Source: Eretmocerus hayati (Eukaryota; Arthropoda; Insecta; Hymenoptera; Aphelinidae). Taken from it: a DNA stretch of 64,000 bases. The stretch's first letter is position 1; every line of letters begins with the position of its first letter. Positions 48,277 to 60,300 of this stretch are shown here, one piece after another. The notes below the pieces were generated by a model. That model saw nothing but the letters and a program-made list of their open reading frames with translations. It was not told the DNA's origin and did no database searches. The DNA lies in the NCBI GenBank assembly GCA_029851415.1, contig CM056743.1, positions 25,458,905-25,522,904 on the forward strand, read 5' to 3'. The position numbers and the translations under genes are program-made.

Positions 48277-51200
48277 CTAAATATGGCAAAAAGGAATTTT
48301 TTCGAGATTGTAACTCTGTGAGTCATGAAATGACCCGAGTATATTCTCTAGCCGTTGTACTGCTCTCACCGTCATTAATGATGGCATTGGAAAATGTTCC
48401 CACGATTCTTTAACAAGTTCTATTGACCTCAATATTAGCTGAGGATCAGGAAAATCTATCCTGTTGGAGTTTGCTTTGATCTCTTCATCAATTTGCATAT
48501 GTTTGTCAAACAACTGTGGGCCAATAGAGGGCTTAGCATTCAACTGTTTCTGTAAATGGATACAAATAACACATTTGAACTTTTTGAATAATTTTTCAAT
48601 TCTGGACTGCAATTGTACGTACTTTCAATTCTTCAACGTTGGCAAGAATATCTGACCAATCTTCACTGCAAGCTTGACAATCGCATGAGCGCTTGTACAT
48701 AAGTTCATACTCAGCTTGTCTATCTGTTTTCGAGACAAGATTGTATATGGAAACTAAAGAGCAAAGAATCTATAAAGGAAAAAGTATTTCGTATCGTTAT
48801 TGGAATATGTACAATTGAATCATGTGGATACGTGAAAAAGTATAAAAAATATAGTTTGTTTTCATACCCGCGAGCCTTTTTTGATGGGACTTAGTGAGTA
48901 TGTAACAGCTCTGTTAGCGTATGTTGAAATGTGTGTCACATTAGGGACACAGCCTGATCCAATAAAAGTTCCAAGTAATTCGTTATAAAAATTTGGCGAC
49001 GTGTCCTCTACTAATCTATGTTGAGTCGAACGTTTTATATCAGTATTCGTAACAGTAGTTTCCTCGCAAGGATCGATAAGATCTAGCTGTAAAGAAGTTT
49101 TAATTATTTCTATTTCATAATTGATGTATTAGAATCAAATATTGAAAAATTATTTATGACTCACAGTAATACGCTTGGTAACAGTCAAAAGACACAGTCT
49201 CAGAATTAGAGCACCGGAAAATATAGCACAGTCATTTTTCATCAATTTGTCGATTTCGTCAAAATCGTAAGTTTTACCAAAAACTGTTGAGTATTTTGCA
49301 AGGCACATTAGGGTCAGTACTGCTATTTCAATATTTGCCTTGAGCTCATTTGCGGAAAAATTACGAATTGGTTGACTGTAGATGATGTTATAATTTTTGA
49401 GCAATCTTGTAGGAGGGATTTCTTCAATTTTTTTACCTGTAAAAAGATTTAACTAACAAGGACAGGTACAACCTTGCGGGTCCTGAATTCGTCCCAAACT
49501 CTGGGAATCATCTTGTTTTGGTGAGAAATGAAAGTATCTCTAAGACTTTGATCCGATGGGCTTCCAATTTTGAGATACAGCAAAAGAGATTAGCATTGTT
49601 AGTATATATCTATATGTGTATAAGATTTTTAAACATATGGGCCTGTATTGGCAATGCTAATATCTGTAGCTGTAGCTCGAAATTGGAAGCCCATCGGATC
49701 AAAGTCTTAGAGATACTTTCATTTCTCACCAAAACAAGATGATTCCCAGAGTCACATCAAGATCCGTTCTCTTCGAGGTTGGACCTTCCCTTGTAAGATG
49801 AATATGAGAATTAGGAGCTGGTTATACATGAATCTCTATCTGAGCCATTACTCGTTCGAAATTTTAATAATGATTAAAGGTACCTCGGGCTGCTAAGATA
49901 TTTCATTATTCAATATCAATCAATTCTTGTTTCGATATGGTGTAGGCCACATTATATGAGTGATTCCGCCGAAAGTCTGATTTTTTGGGACCAAAATCGT
50001 CGTAGGGAGTGATTTGGGTCAAAAAATTATTTCAGCGCCAGACGAGTTTTAGCGGGTGGTTGCAGTTAGTTTCCACTCGTTTTGGCACAAAAAGGAAGTA
50101 CCTAGAGCTACGTAGCTCAAAATTGAAGCCGGACAAAGATATGTGCAGTTTAAGGGGTCGTAGAGGGGGACGGAATTGACGGGGACGGAATTGACATTTC
50201 GACTTAGAAATATTCTCACGGCTCGCCAACTAATCGTAGACTCTTTTCCGCATAGATTTGATCCAATGCAAACAAATACTTCGAGAAAATGTATTTCACG
50301 AAGCGATATAGAGCTTTGGGGAGGAGCACAACATGGGGACGGAATTGACCGAAAATTTTGTACGCCATTTGGAAAACACGTTTATGTGGTGCACTCGGCC
50401 GCGGATTCGAGTTTTCGGTTTATGTCGCGCAAGAACTAGGTGTATTTGGGTATCTAAAAATCAACTTCATTGGTTAGAAAGGCTCAATAGACTATCGGGA
50501 ACTTTGCTGACGTAATTAGCGTTGTGCGAGCAGTTTCGGTGCAAATCCGTCTTCAAAATGTCGGATGTCCGTGCGCGAACTGAGCAAGTAATTTTGACTC
50601 GCAAAGTGATGGAATATGTTGTTTGAAGTATTACAAGTTGAAGTGCACAGTTACATATAGGGGTTTTTGACTCCTCATATGTGTCGCAGTGAATGCAAGA
50701 GTCGAAGGTAGGTTTTCTACAGGGGACGGAAAGGACATTTCGACCCTTTATCGGGCACTACAAAATACAGGAACGTTAAGATCGTCTCAAAAACTATTAA
50801 CATAGTTGCGCACCAATAGAATACACCCCAGAAAATTGTTATAATGCATATTCAAACCCTCAGAAACTTGGGGGAACTTGGAACACGGAAAATCACACTT
50901 TCAACGGAATCACTGATATACAGTAGGGTGAACCGGAAAAACGTTTGTTTTTAGCATCGTTTAGCATTGGTTGAGATTTACCATCTTCAAGTGAGAAAAA
51001 ATGAAAAAAATTTTGCCACATGTTTAAAAATGAGTTTCTCCGGTAGAGCAGAAGCTTCGAAGTTTTGATGGAAAATGTATGGGAAACGTGATTCAAACAT
51101 TTTCCGTCAAATATCCTATGGCCAGAGCCCGGGTCATAATCAATCCTTCAGAACGTTTTAAGTACAGTAAGTGATATGTTTTTGATGAATGAACAAGGGT

Positions 51201-52739
51201 CACTCTTGTTTTCCATGAAAACTATAAGGAAATACTTGATATACTTCGCAGGCAAAGATATCTCGTGCGAATTGACAAACGCCTCAAAACAGCCAAAAAA
51301 TTGTCGAAAACTAAATTATAAGACTTTGGCGCTCAGATAAAAGACCATTTTCTGAAAGATATGTCATTTCTCAAGAACTCCCTTTACATCCCCCGAGAGT
51401 CAATTTATAATCTACATAACGTGATCGAAGATGAATATATAGTGTGTGGACAAAAGCGCTTAAAAATTGCAATTTTGCTTGAAATGTATGGTATAGAAAA
51501 AAATGCCTTGGTAGAAATGGTGAAAAAAACTTGTCAAGTTGCACTGCTACTATATAGCTATATATTGGTAGCTATTTGGCCATAGGTGGCCAGAAAAAAT
51601 GGTCCCATAATTTCTACCAGAGGGTGAACCTCAAGAAAATTTATTATAAGGCTCTTATCTAAAATAGAAGAGATGATAATTGAGTGCTCACCTCTAAATT
51701 CATCAATGTAAGTTGAGTCTTCTTGTAATTGATTTATGCTTCCAGCCTCATTTAACGTTTTCATAAAGCCGCTAATCAGATAAGTGATCGGGCCTTTTTT
51801 TCCTACGAATGCGTTTTCCTTCATTTGAATCAATGCATCACATTCTATGGCATGATACTCGTTCAAAGCTTCGATCTTGCATTTCTCAGAACAAAAAACT
51901 CTCCAAGAGCAATTATCACACGGAAATGCTGTCCACAAGTAGTTCCAACAGTGATAGCAGTACATGTATACTTTGGACTCATCCATAATTTTGGCGTACG
52001 GTTTTTCAACAAGAATAATCTCACCAGGCTCGAAATCACGTGCAGCAATTAAATGCCTGCCATATTCTTCGTTGTATGCTATCTTAACACAGCTCCAAAC
52101 ATCCACTTTTTCTGCTTCAGCCGTGATGCTCAATGATTCTACGAATCTTGGATTTTCTTCCGGTACATCTAGTTCGTTGGCATCGACTTTTAACTGTGTT
52201 TGATTTACAAGCTTCATCATATCTTCTTTCGTTTCATCTGTATCATACAATTCGGATAGACTGAATTTAGCCTTTTCAAGAAAATTTCTATTTTCGTGTG
52301 AACCCAGAGCTGTACAACAGTCAGCTTTTCTGCATAATAATCTTATCTTCAATGGCACAGACTCTGTAAGCTTTAGAGCTTTGTCGATTTCAATGATACT
52401 TTGGGCATACTTCCTCACGTGACGTAGAAGAGTAGATTTATTTTCATAAGCTAGTGCAAGTTCTTCTGAAGCACTTGGAGCGAAAGCGATGCTTCGGTTA
52501 TACAATTGCAACACTTTGTGATGCAAGAAGCTGTCGTGATTATCTTGGTTGAAAAGTTCATTCCCTTCAATTCTAGCACTTTCTGAAATCTTCTTATCTT
52601 TGGAAACTTTTCCCGTTGATGATTCCTGCCACTTCAAGAATAGCTCACATAGTTCTTCCCTATTCGTATCGAGAAATTCGAGATGTTTGGATATTTTTTG
52701 TTTTAATCTACGGGTCGTCTGGTCTTCAGAGTGCCACAT
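48277..52739 (-). CDS. SET and MYND domain-containing protein 4-like (gene D)
   Basis: Exons 51692-52739, 49165-49436, 48868-49086, 48623-48769, 48277-48549; 652 residues, open throughout. Start MWHSEDQ is shared with gene E (MWQSEDQ), and an AG acceptor lies 63 nt upstream (exon edge 52802), so the first exon is untranslated. TPR 52-150, [16 protein letters not shown] 225-240, MYND 261-300 with every ligand, SET core with GSGC in place of NHSC (Cys486), post-SET CDCQAC, C-terminal WEHFPMPS. The nearest relative is gene E: both first coding exons are 1048 nt and 275 bp are identical, yet other parts differ greatly. Intron 1 (2255 bp) holds a perfect small hairpin element and GGGGACGGAA repeats; the other introns are 73-98 bp. 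A transposon starts 11 bp after the stop. Confidence 0.9.
49498..49752. mobile_element. small near-perfect hairpin element in intron 1 of gene D
   Basis: Two 74-bp arms (49498-49572 and 49680-49752), inverted and almost identical, with ACTCTGGGAATCATCTTG at the ends and a loop of about 107 bp that itself contains TAGCATTG / CAATGCTA. Its very high arm identity suggests recent insertion or strong folding. Confidence 0.8.
50160..50730. repeat. GGGGACGGAATTGAC repeats in intron 1 of gene D
   Basis: The word GGGGACGGAATTGAC occurs near 50167, 50182 and 50335, and as GGGGACGGAAAGGAC near 50723, followed by ATTTCGAC or similar. The layout resembles the CGGACCTGACATTT family at 24880-26790, so it may be a distant member. 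Confidence 0.5.
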
Positions 52740-52802
52740 GTTTTCCAGTAATCAAACGAGCGAATCTACGTCAATAAAGCAGTCTTATTGTTCGGATACA
52801 AC

Positions 52803-53850
52803 CTGAAAGTTGAATAAAATATGTGAGATCATGAAACTTATAAAAGACGATTTTTAAAGATAAAAGAAGGAGCTAAGAAAATTTGTTTGTTATCGATGCC
52901 CTCGACGATGCTGTGATGTTTCACTAGCCTTCGTTATGGCTTTTTCAGGGCGTCTTGAATAGAATCTTTTTGTAACTATATAGCGATTCACGCTCGCATG
53001 ATTTAATTCCGAGATCATCTTACAGAAAATTCAGTTTTCCCGAAGCCTAACGTAACTATTTCGGGAAACGACCTAACGAGTGAAAAAGTATCATCATAGA
53101 TATAGATTTGAAATCGATTATTTGCAATAAAATCAAGAAATTACTGAAACATTCTAAATCAAAAAAATGATTGTGCTCGATAGTCAAGTAGTAAGAGACT
53201 TCATTAGCCGTATTGCTATACCTCTCACTATTTATTTTTTTGCAATATTGCGAAGATTTCGATTGTGATTCTATAATTTCATTTCAGTTTAAAGTACATT
53301 TTCAACATCAGTAATTTTATAACGTTCTCATGAAAGAATCACACTCCATAATCATGGTGGAAATCAATGAAAGTCGTCAGATTTATTAGTTTTCATGAAA
53401 TCACTTTCGTGCTTTACTAGCTAAAAGAAACCCACGACGTTGAAAACGGTGGCTCATTTTTTGCGCACTTGGTAATGAATTACATCTTTTAAAAGTTCAG
53501 GTACGATATTTTTTGAAACAAGTAGCCTGGATCTCACGTTCAATCGACCAATCAGTCTCGAAGGAAAATTTCTGGCATTTCAAATGCCTATTATGGCGCT
53601 CTGACCTAAAAATCGCAACTTTGAAGCTTTAAACATGATTTTAGGATTATCGTGCTAGAAAATATCGTATGAGTCTGCATGTAGACGGGTAGTTTTGTTA
53701 CGAAGGAATTATAGCACTCGCTGCGCTGGTGCCATAAAATAGCTATTGTAAATAAGTTAGTAAATGAGTTTTGTACGAAGGACTAGTCCTTCGTACAAAA
53801 CTACCCATCTATATGTGCAGTGTATACTATTTTTCATTGGAATACATAAA
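52803..53850. other. presumed 5' UTR intron of gene D, no gene
   Basis: Contains a small inverted pair around 53690-53810 (TTTTGTACGAAGGA / TCCTTCGTACAAAACTA) also found in variant form near 60940-61020. Otherwise nothing supported. Confidence 0.45.
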
Positions 53851-53853
53851 AGG

Positions 53854-54588
53854 GTGTCCAGCGAACCTAGAAAATTTTGAAAACCTGGAAAAATCTGGAA
53901 GAAAATTTAGTACCTGGAATACCTGGAATATGGTCATTTCAAGACCAAAGAACCTGGAATATTTGGGTTTTTGTTGCGAAACCTGGAAATTTCGTGAAAA
54001 GGATTCAAACAAATGTATTCCACAGTCGAAAAAAATTATCAAGAATCCGATTTGCTGTATTACACTGCTGTATTACACTACGACTAACTGATATGTTACA
54101 TGAAAATAACGGATCTCTCAAAAAAATAACTAACACCGCGCAATAAGAGTCAATTGATAGCTTAAAAGTGATATCCACGTCATATTCCTCGTAAACATTT
54201 TCGTCAAAATGATGTATTTGATTATAATCATGAAGAATCATGGCGGGCCAATCTGTATCATTGTAGGCTTACTAATGTAAACATTTGTATTCGTGCGAGT
54301 ATTTCCACACCTATAGCTTCCCGGGAGAATTGTTTCACCTTCTACTAACCTAATGACGAGGGAGATATAAGCATGATGAGTCTTAAGAAAAATCGAAACC
54401 GGGGAAACCAGTGTCATCCTTGTCAAGTAACCCATCATTTGAGCACGATAAATTCTAATTTCAAATACAGTAGTCATGTACAAAGATTTTTCGACTCTTT
54501 GAAAAAGTACTTGGCAAAATGACGTTTTTGGACTTGGAAAACCTGAGAAAAACCTGGAAATCCATGCTAGAATTTCAGTAGACACCCT
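53854..54588. mobile_element. element with GGGTGTC ends and ACCTGGAA repeats
   Basis: Starts GGGTGTCCAGCGAACCTAGAAA and ends with the complement of AGGGTGTCTACTGAAATTC, each next to runs of ACCTGGAA words (53885-53990; 54530-54560). About 735 bp; the interior has no recognisable transposase. Confidence 0.5.
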
Positions 54589-55266
54589 GCATAAGCATGT
54601 AATGTGGAAGAGAGATGGAAAAGGAATAAAAACTTGTAATTTGGGGAAAATTTGCTTTTTCATTTCATCTCACGATCCGAAAACCAGCCTCATCTATAGT
54701 CCAATGTATTGTTCTAGATTGGCAAACATTTTCCAGAATTTTTTGAATTTTTTCGACACACTCCAAGAAAATTATGAAATATTATCTCTTCTCAACTTCA
54801 AAAATGATCTCGCGACTTGCGTTGAATAGTCGAGTCGAGAGGCTCGTGGATACAAGGATCCAGTTCTCCAATTTCTTTTTAATATTTCACTGACTTCATT
54901 ACTGTATTTTTAATGAAATTGAGGAAAAAACAAACAATATCTCACAATAGTTCTCAGACGATCTTTGTGTAACGATGTTTGTTTTGAAGAGCCAAACATT
55001 TTCAGGATGAGATACATATATGTGTTTCTAGTGTGATTCAAAACTATTTCGTAACTCTCAAAAATTCGTGTGACGGCATATTCTCAATCCTTCAAGTAAC
55101 TTGCATTTCGCTATCTTATGTAACCTGATTCATCAAAATGTGGGACACAGCAGTCAATTCTGTCTTTGAGTTTTGCAAATTTTTCATGCAGAATCATTGT
55201 TAATTCAATTTTTGTTATAGAATGAATGAAACTTCACGAATAGTATGGAGATAAATTTCACTCACC

Positions 55267-55372
55267 AGGCCAGGTTAAATAATTATTCGCGACCTCATTG
55301 TTGGGCGAATTACTTTCGAGTGCTATTACCGGAATAATTCCGCCGCGTCGAGAAGGAATGTCGGTGCGCCTG
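55267..55372 (-). other. possible orphan exon upstream of gene D
   Basis: On the minus strand TTTTATTACAG precedes, and GTGAGTG follows, a 106-nt block that is open in one frame (about 35 residues, including PSRRGGIIPVIALESN). Splice signals are good on both sides. Joined to the gene D acceptor at 52802 the frame closes before the ATG, so if used it is a non-coding cassette, or it belongs to something else. Confidence 0.3.
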
Positions 55373-55719
55373 TAATAAAAGAAATCTATTATTTGTACGG
55401 CAATGCATCATTGGAGAGATTATCCTGTCGAATGACTTTGACGTGACAAATTTTTAAAAGACTCAAAGAGTCATCATATTTTTGACAAGAATTGTCAAAA
55501 TCGAATCTATCTAATTGAGATATGGGCTACATAGTGACTGAAAAACACTTAAAATAGGTCCGATTGTTGCTGTAATTGGATACTTAATCTTCAAGGGTCG
55601 AGACCTCCGACAACTTGAAGTTTGAGGTTCAAAATTCGTTAGCGGAATCATCCGTAGAGAATTGTTGCGTAAATCGTAAGAGATGAAACCGATGAAGACT
55701 CACTTATTGTAGAAAGCCG

Positions 55720-56030
55720 AATACTTAGCAGGAATTCTCATGCCTGATCGGTTAATTATTCGTGTTGCAATTATATAAAAAGAAGAACATATTTTACTTA
55801 CTGTTCCGGAAAGACACCTTGTCTGATATTCAATTCATCAGTTCAACCTGAGCGAATATCTATACCTATTTAATGATGTACTTCAATAACTAATTGTTGC
55901 ATTTCTAAACCATAATTCAGCAGAAGATTCAATTTTAACAAATATCTATCGCGGATTTTTTTAAATATTGAAGAGACTGATGGACAAGAGGTTGATTTGT
56001 TTACCAAAAGTCTGCGTGTCTACTGCAGAT
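55720..56030 (-). promoter_or_regulatory. promoter and leader exon region of gene D
   Basis: Minus strand: CTTTTGGTAAACAAATCAACCTC (about 55990-56012), then CTTCTGCTGAATTATGG, then the donor GTAAGTAAAATATG with the exon ending at 55802. Order and spacing parallel 44190-44500 upstream of gene C. Similarity continues upstream to about 56330 (compare 44640-44750). Confidence 0.5.
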
Positions 56031-57331
56031 CACGCAGATGCACCGTTGGACGAAACCCGGTGCACCACAACAGCTACATTCAGACCGATTTTTACATGCA
56101 ATTTTTCGACCTGAACATAGCTAATACGCAGATGGCTCCTTCTAATCTCCAACCTGACATCATCTTTTCATGATTTTTTGATTTTGAATTTAGCTAGTAT
56201 TAGAAGGACTAGAAGAGGTAGAATCAGATACAACAATGAGTATGGAACTCGATTTGAATGTAACGAATGTATCTTTTGAGCAGTTTATTTTTCTTCGCGG
56301 TCACGCATTGTGAATCGCGATGCAGACTCGATGGCGGAGCTCATAAGTAGCGTGAAAATAGTTCAACCAGGCAAGTGCGTTACTTTTAGAAATCTCAAGA
56401 TCCCAAGGATCTACATTCGATCGCCAAAGATGTATAGAAGGTATATGAAATAATACCCATAGCTCAGGTTCATAGACCCCGCGTGAGGGGATTAGATTAT
56501 TGTTAAACTTACAAACTGTAAGAGTTAACATTTTGAAATGAAGGATTGAAGGATACGCGCCAAATCTAGAAATGTAGCTCTTAAGAGTACAAATTGGTAC
56601 CTATTCTAAAAGTTTCTGTACTTCGTTGAGTAAGCCTGATACTATATGGTATATGCTCAAATATGAAGTATTAGCTTGACGATATTAAAATTATATGTTC
56701 AATATGCTTGAACGCCTATTAGCTACTGTTAAGATTGCTACTACTTGTGATTGATTTGATGGTCACATAAGTTAATCACTAACTCAAAACAGCGTCAATG
56801 AATAAAAGTTCGGAGTCAGAGTACGTCTTGGTGAACTCGTCGATGATCAATCGGCAGTGAAAACAAACTGTTGTGTAATTTACATCTATTTAGTCAAAAT
56901 AATATCGTCAACAAATGACCTTTTGTCCAACTAAAACTACTTATGTGAGGTATTAATGAAATTGCTCATATGAGTCTCATCGATTACAAATACAAAGAAT
57001 AAATGTCCATATTCATCAGTTTAGTTGACTAATTAATTTCTAGTCTGCCTTTGAAAAACATTGAATTGGAAAATTTTCATCCTCTCAGTAGATCGTGTCT
57101 CCATAACAGGGTAACAAAGTGATTACAAATCGATCTAGTTTGCTTAACTATACTACACTTTTTTAACACTACAGACATACTCCACTCCTGATTCTCTAAA
57201 ATCGTTTAAACATCTGTACATGCATAAAATGAAAAAAAAAAACACCGAAATATCATAAAATATACATTCACGTGAAGTCTTGAAAGATGAGAGCATACAG
57301 CATGCGGTGACTCTCAAACACATGATTGATT
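56031..57331. other. D-E intergenic, duplicated segment without the palindrome
   Basis: Blocks at about 56235-56330, 56660-56760 and 56815-56935 resemble 44650-44750, 44955-45000 and 47225-47350 in the same order. This marks the duplicated unit and gives a paralogous site that lacks the 45058-47155 palindrome. Confidence 0.5.
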
Positions 57332-60300
57332 TCAAGTATGGCAAAAGGGGATTCTTTCGAGATCGTAACTCCGTGAGACATGCAGCCTTCCAAGTAACTT
57401 TTCTAAGCTCTGTACTGCTCTGACTGTCATCATGGACGGCATAGGGAAATGTTTCCACGATTTTCTAACACGTTTTATTGTCTTGGATATCAACTTTGGA
57501 CCGGGAAAATTTACCCTGTCATGTTTTGCTTTGATCTCTTTATTAATTTTTTCTAACTTGTCGAACAACTCTTGGCCAATACAGGGCTTAGCCTCCAAAC
57601 TTTTCTGGAAGGGAATAGAGATTTTACCTCATTTGGATTCTTCTGATGGGTTTCCAAGTCAAATTGATTATACATACTAGGAATTCTTCATTATCTGCAA
57701 GAATATTCGACCAATCTTCACTGCAAGCCTGACAATCGCATGAACGATTGTAAATCATTTTATGCACAGCTTGTCTTTCTGCTTTCGGGACAAGTTTGTA
57801 TATAGAGGCCGTAGAGCTCATGATCTGCAAGTAAAAATAATTTTTGAATTATTATAGAATACAATTAATCATGACGATAATATGTAAGATAATTGCTCGA
57901 TAATATATAATGGTGTTTACCGGCGAGCCTTTTTTGATGGGACTTAGTGAGTATGTAACAGCTCTGTTAGCGTATGTTGAAATGTGTGTCACATTAGGGA
58001 CACAGCCTGATCCAATGAATGTTCCAAATAATTCGGTGTAAAAAGTCGTTGTGTCCTCTACCGATTTACGTCGAGTCGGACAATTTCTAACGTCCATGGA
58101 TGTTTCCTTCCCAGGATCGATAAGATATAGCTGAGAAATTTGAATGATTATTATTTCGTAATTTATACATGGTAAATCTTATCAACTACTGAAAGAATAC
58201 CAATCAACTCACACTCGAAGTCTTAGTGACAGTCAAAAGACACAATCTCAGAATTAGAGCACCGGAAAATATAGCACAGTCATTTTTCATCAATTTGTCG
58301 ATTTCGTCAAAATCGTAAGTTTTACCAAAAACTGTTGAGTATTTTGCAAGACACATTAGGATCAGTACTGCTATTTTAATGTTTGCTTCGAGCTTATCAG
58401 CGTCAAAATTGCGAATTGGTTGACAGTAGATGATGTTGTGGTTTTTTAGCAATCTTGTAAGAGGGATTTCTTCAATTCTTCTACCTGTAATTGATTTGAC
58501 TACGATGAGTTTGAGAAAGGCTAGTTATGCATAATCTCTACCGGAGCTATGAATCATTTAAAATTTCAAGGATTCTTAAAGGCAACTCGGGCTACTAAGA
58601 TATTTCAACGCCAATTCATTTTTAATTTGATCCGATGTGGGTCATTCAATATGGGTATCATCGCGAGAACTCACAGAGAATGTGTAATGATCTTGAATTT
58701 CGACGAAGAAGCTCCGAATCACTCCGTTCAAATTTTCCTACACGTATTTTATTGAAATACACTTGGCACTAAATCTTTTGGTCAATCCGTCGAGTTATCT
58801 TTTTTATTTTAAAAGATTAAGGGTCGAAGAGACTGTTCGATGTACTGTAATAATTGGAGTCCCAAGAATACTCTTAGTGCTATACCATTGAGTTAATCAA
58901 TACAGTGAGTTTGCCCAAATTTTTCTCTCAAAATACAATACTATACCAAACACTTTTCATATGTTTCAAGACCATAATGCACAGATTAGATCCCAAGCCA
59001 TGCGTCTCATGGGATTGTCACTGAAAATAAGAGATTTCTTCAAAACGTCAACAGCGCATGCTAAATTCACTCAAAATGATCTTGGCATTGATAAACACTC
59101 AGGGAAACATGTCAAATAATCGGATGCCTGCGCGAGAAAAGGCCCAGAATCGAAATTAAGGGAGGTGAACTGCATCAGGGTGACGGACGTGACGGTCAGT
59201 GTTCGTTCGAAATCTTTCGTCTCTCTCGCACTCAATAGGTTACGGCACGGGTGCGAACGAGACTGAAAATCTCGATCGGTCACTAATCATTCTCTCTCGA
59301 GCTCGTCGCTGCGCTCCTCGTGCGTAAAGCACGTTTTTCGCTATCGTTGCGTATAATACTATTTTGCAATTTTGTAAGCACCCAAACATCGGAAAACTGC
59401 AAAAATACAGTACGCAAGGACAGAGCCGCTTGAAAATTGCAGCGTCGCTTGGAATTTATAATTTAAAAAATACCGACCCTAACGAATAGTATATTTCCGT
59501 ACTGAGCGCGGTAGCCCATTTTGGGCACTAGGACAGTTTGTCTGTCGAGCGAAGCGAGACAGACATGTCCTCCAGTGCCCAAAATGGGCTTGCAAGCGAG
59601 GTGCGGATATATTTTTTCATTACGAGAACCCTAAAATCCTATTTAAACGCGGCATTTTTAGGTTAGAATAATGAAAAATTCATTACAGGGCTATTATTTG
59701 AAATAGAAAAAAAAAAAAGATGATTGGAAGGTTACCTCTGAATCCATCAATATAGTTTGAGTCTTCTTGTAACTGGCTTATGCTTCCAGCTTCATTTAAT
59801 GCCTTCATAAAGCCGCTGACCACATAAGGGATTGGGCATTCTTTCCCAAAGAATGCATTTTCCTTCATTTGAATCAATAGATCACATTCTATAGCATGAT
59901 ACTCTTTCAAGGCTTCGATCTTGCATTTCTCAGAACAAAAAACTCTCCAAGAGCAATTATCACACGGAAAAGCTGTCCACAAATAATTCCAACAGTGATA
60001 GCAGTACATGTATACTTTGGATTCATCCAAACTTTTTACGTACGGTTTTTCCACAAGAATTATCTCACCAGGTTTAAAATCACGTGCAGCAACTAAGTGT
60101 CTGCCAAACTTTTCATTATATGCTATTTTGACACAGCTCCAAATATCTACTTTTTCTGCTTCAGCTACGATTCTCATTGACTCTATAACTCTCTGATTTT
60201 CTTTCGGCATATCTAGTTCGTTGGCCTCGATTCTTGATTGAGTTTGACTCATCAGCTTCATCATTTCCTTTTTGATCTTTTCTGAACAGTTTGATTTTAT

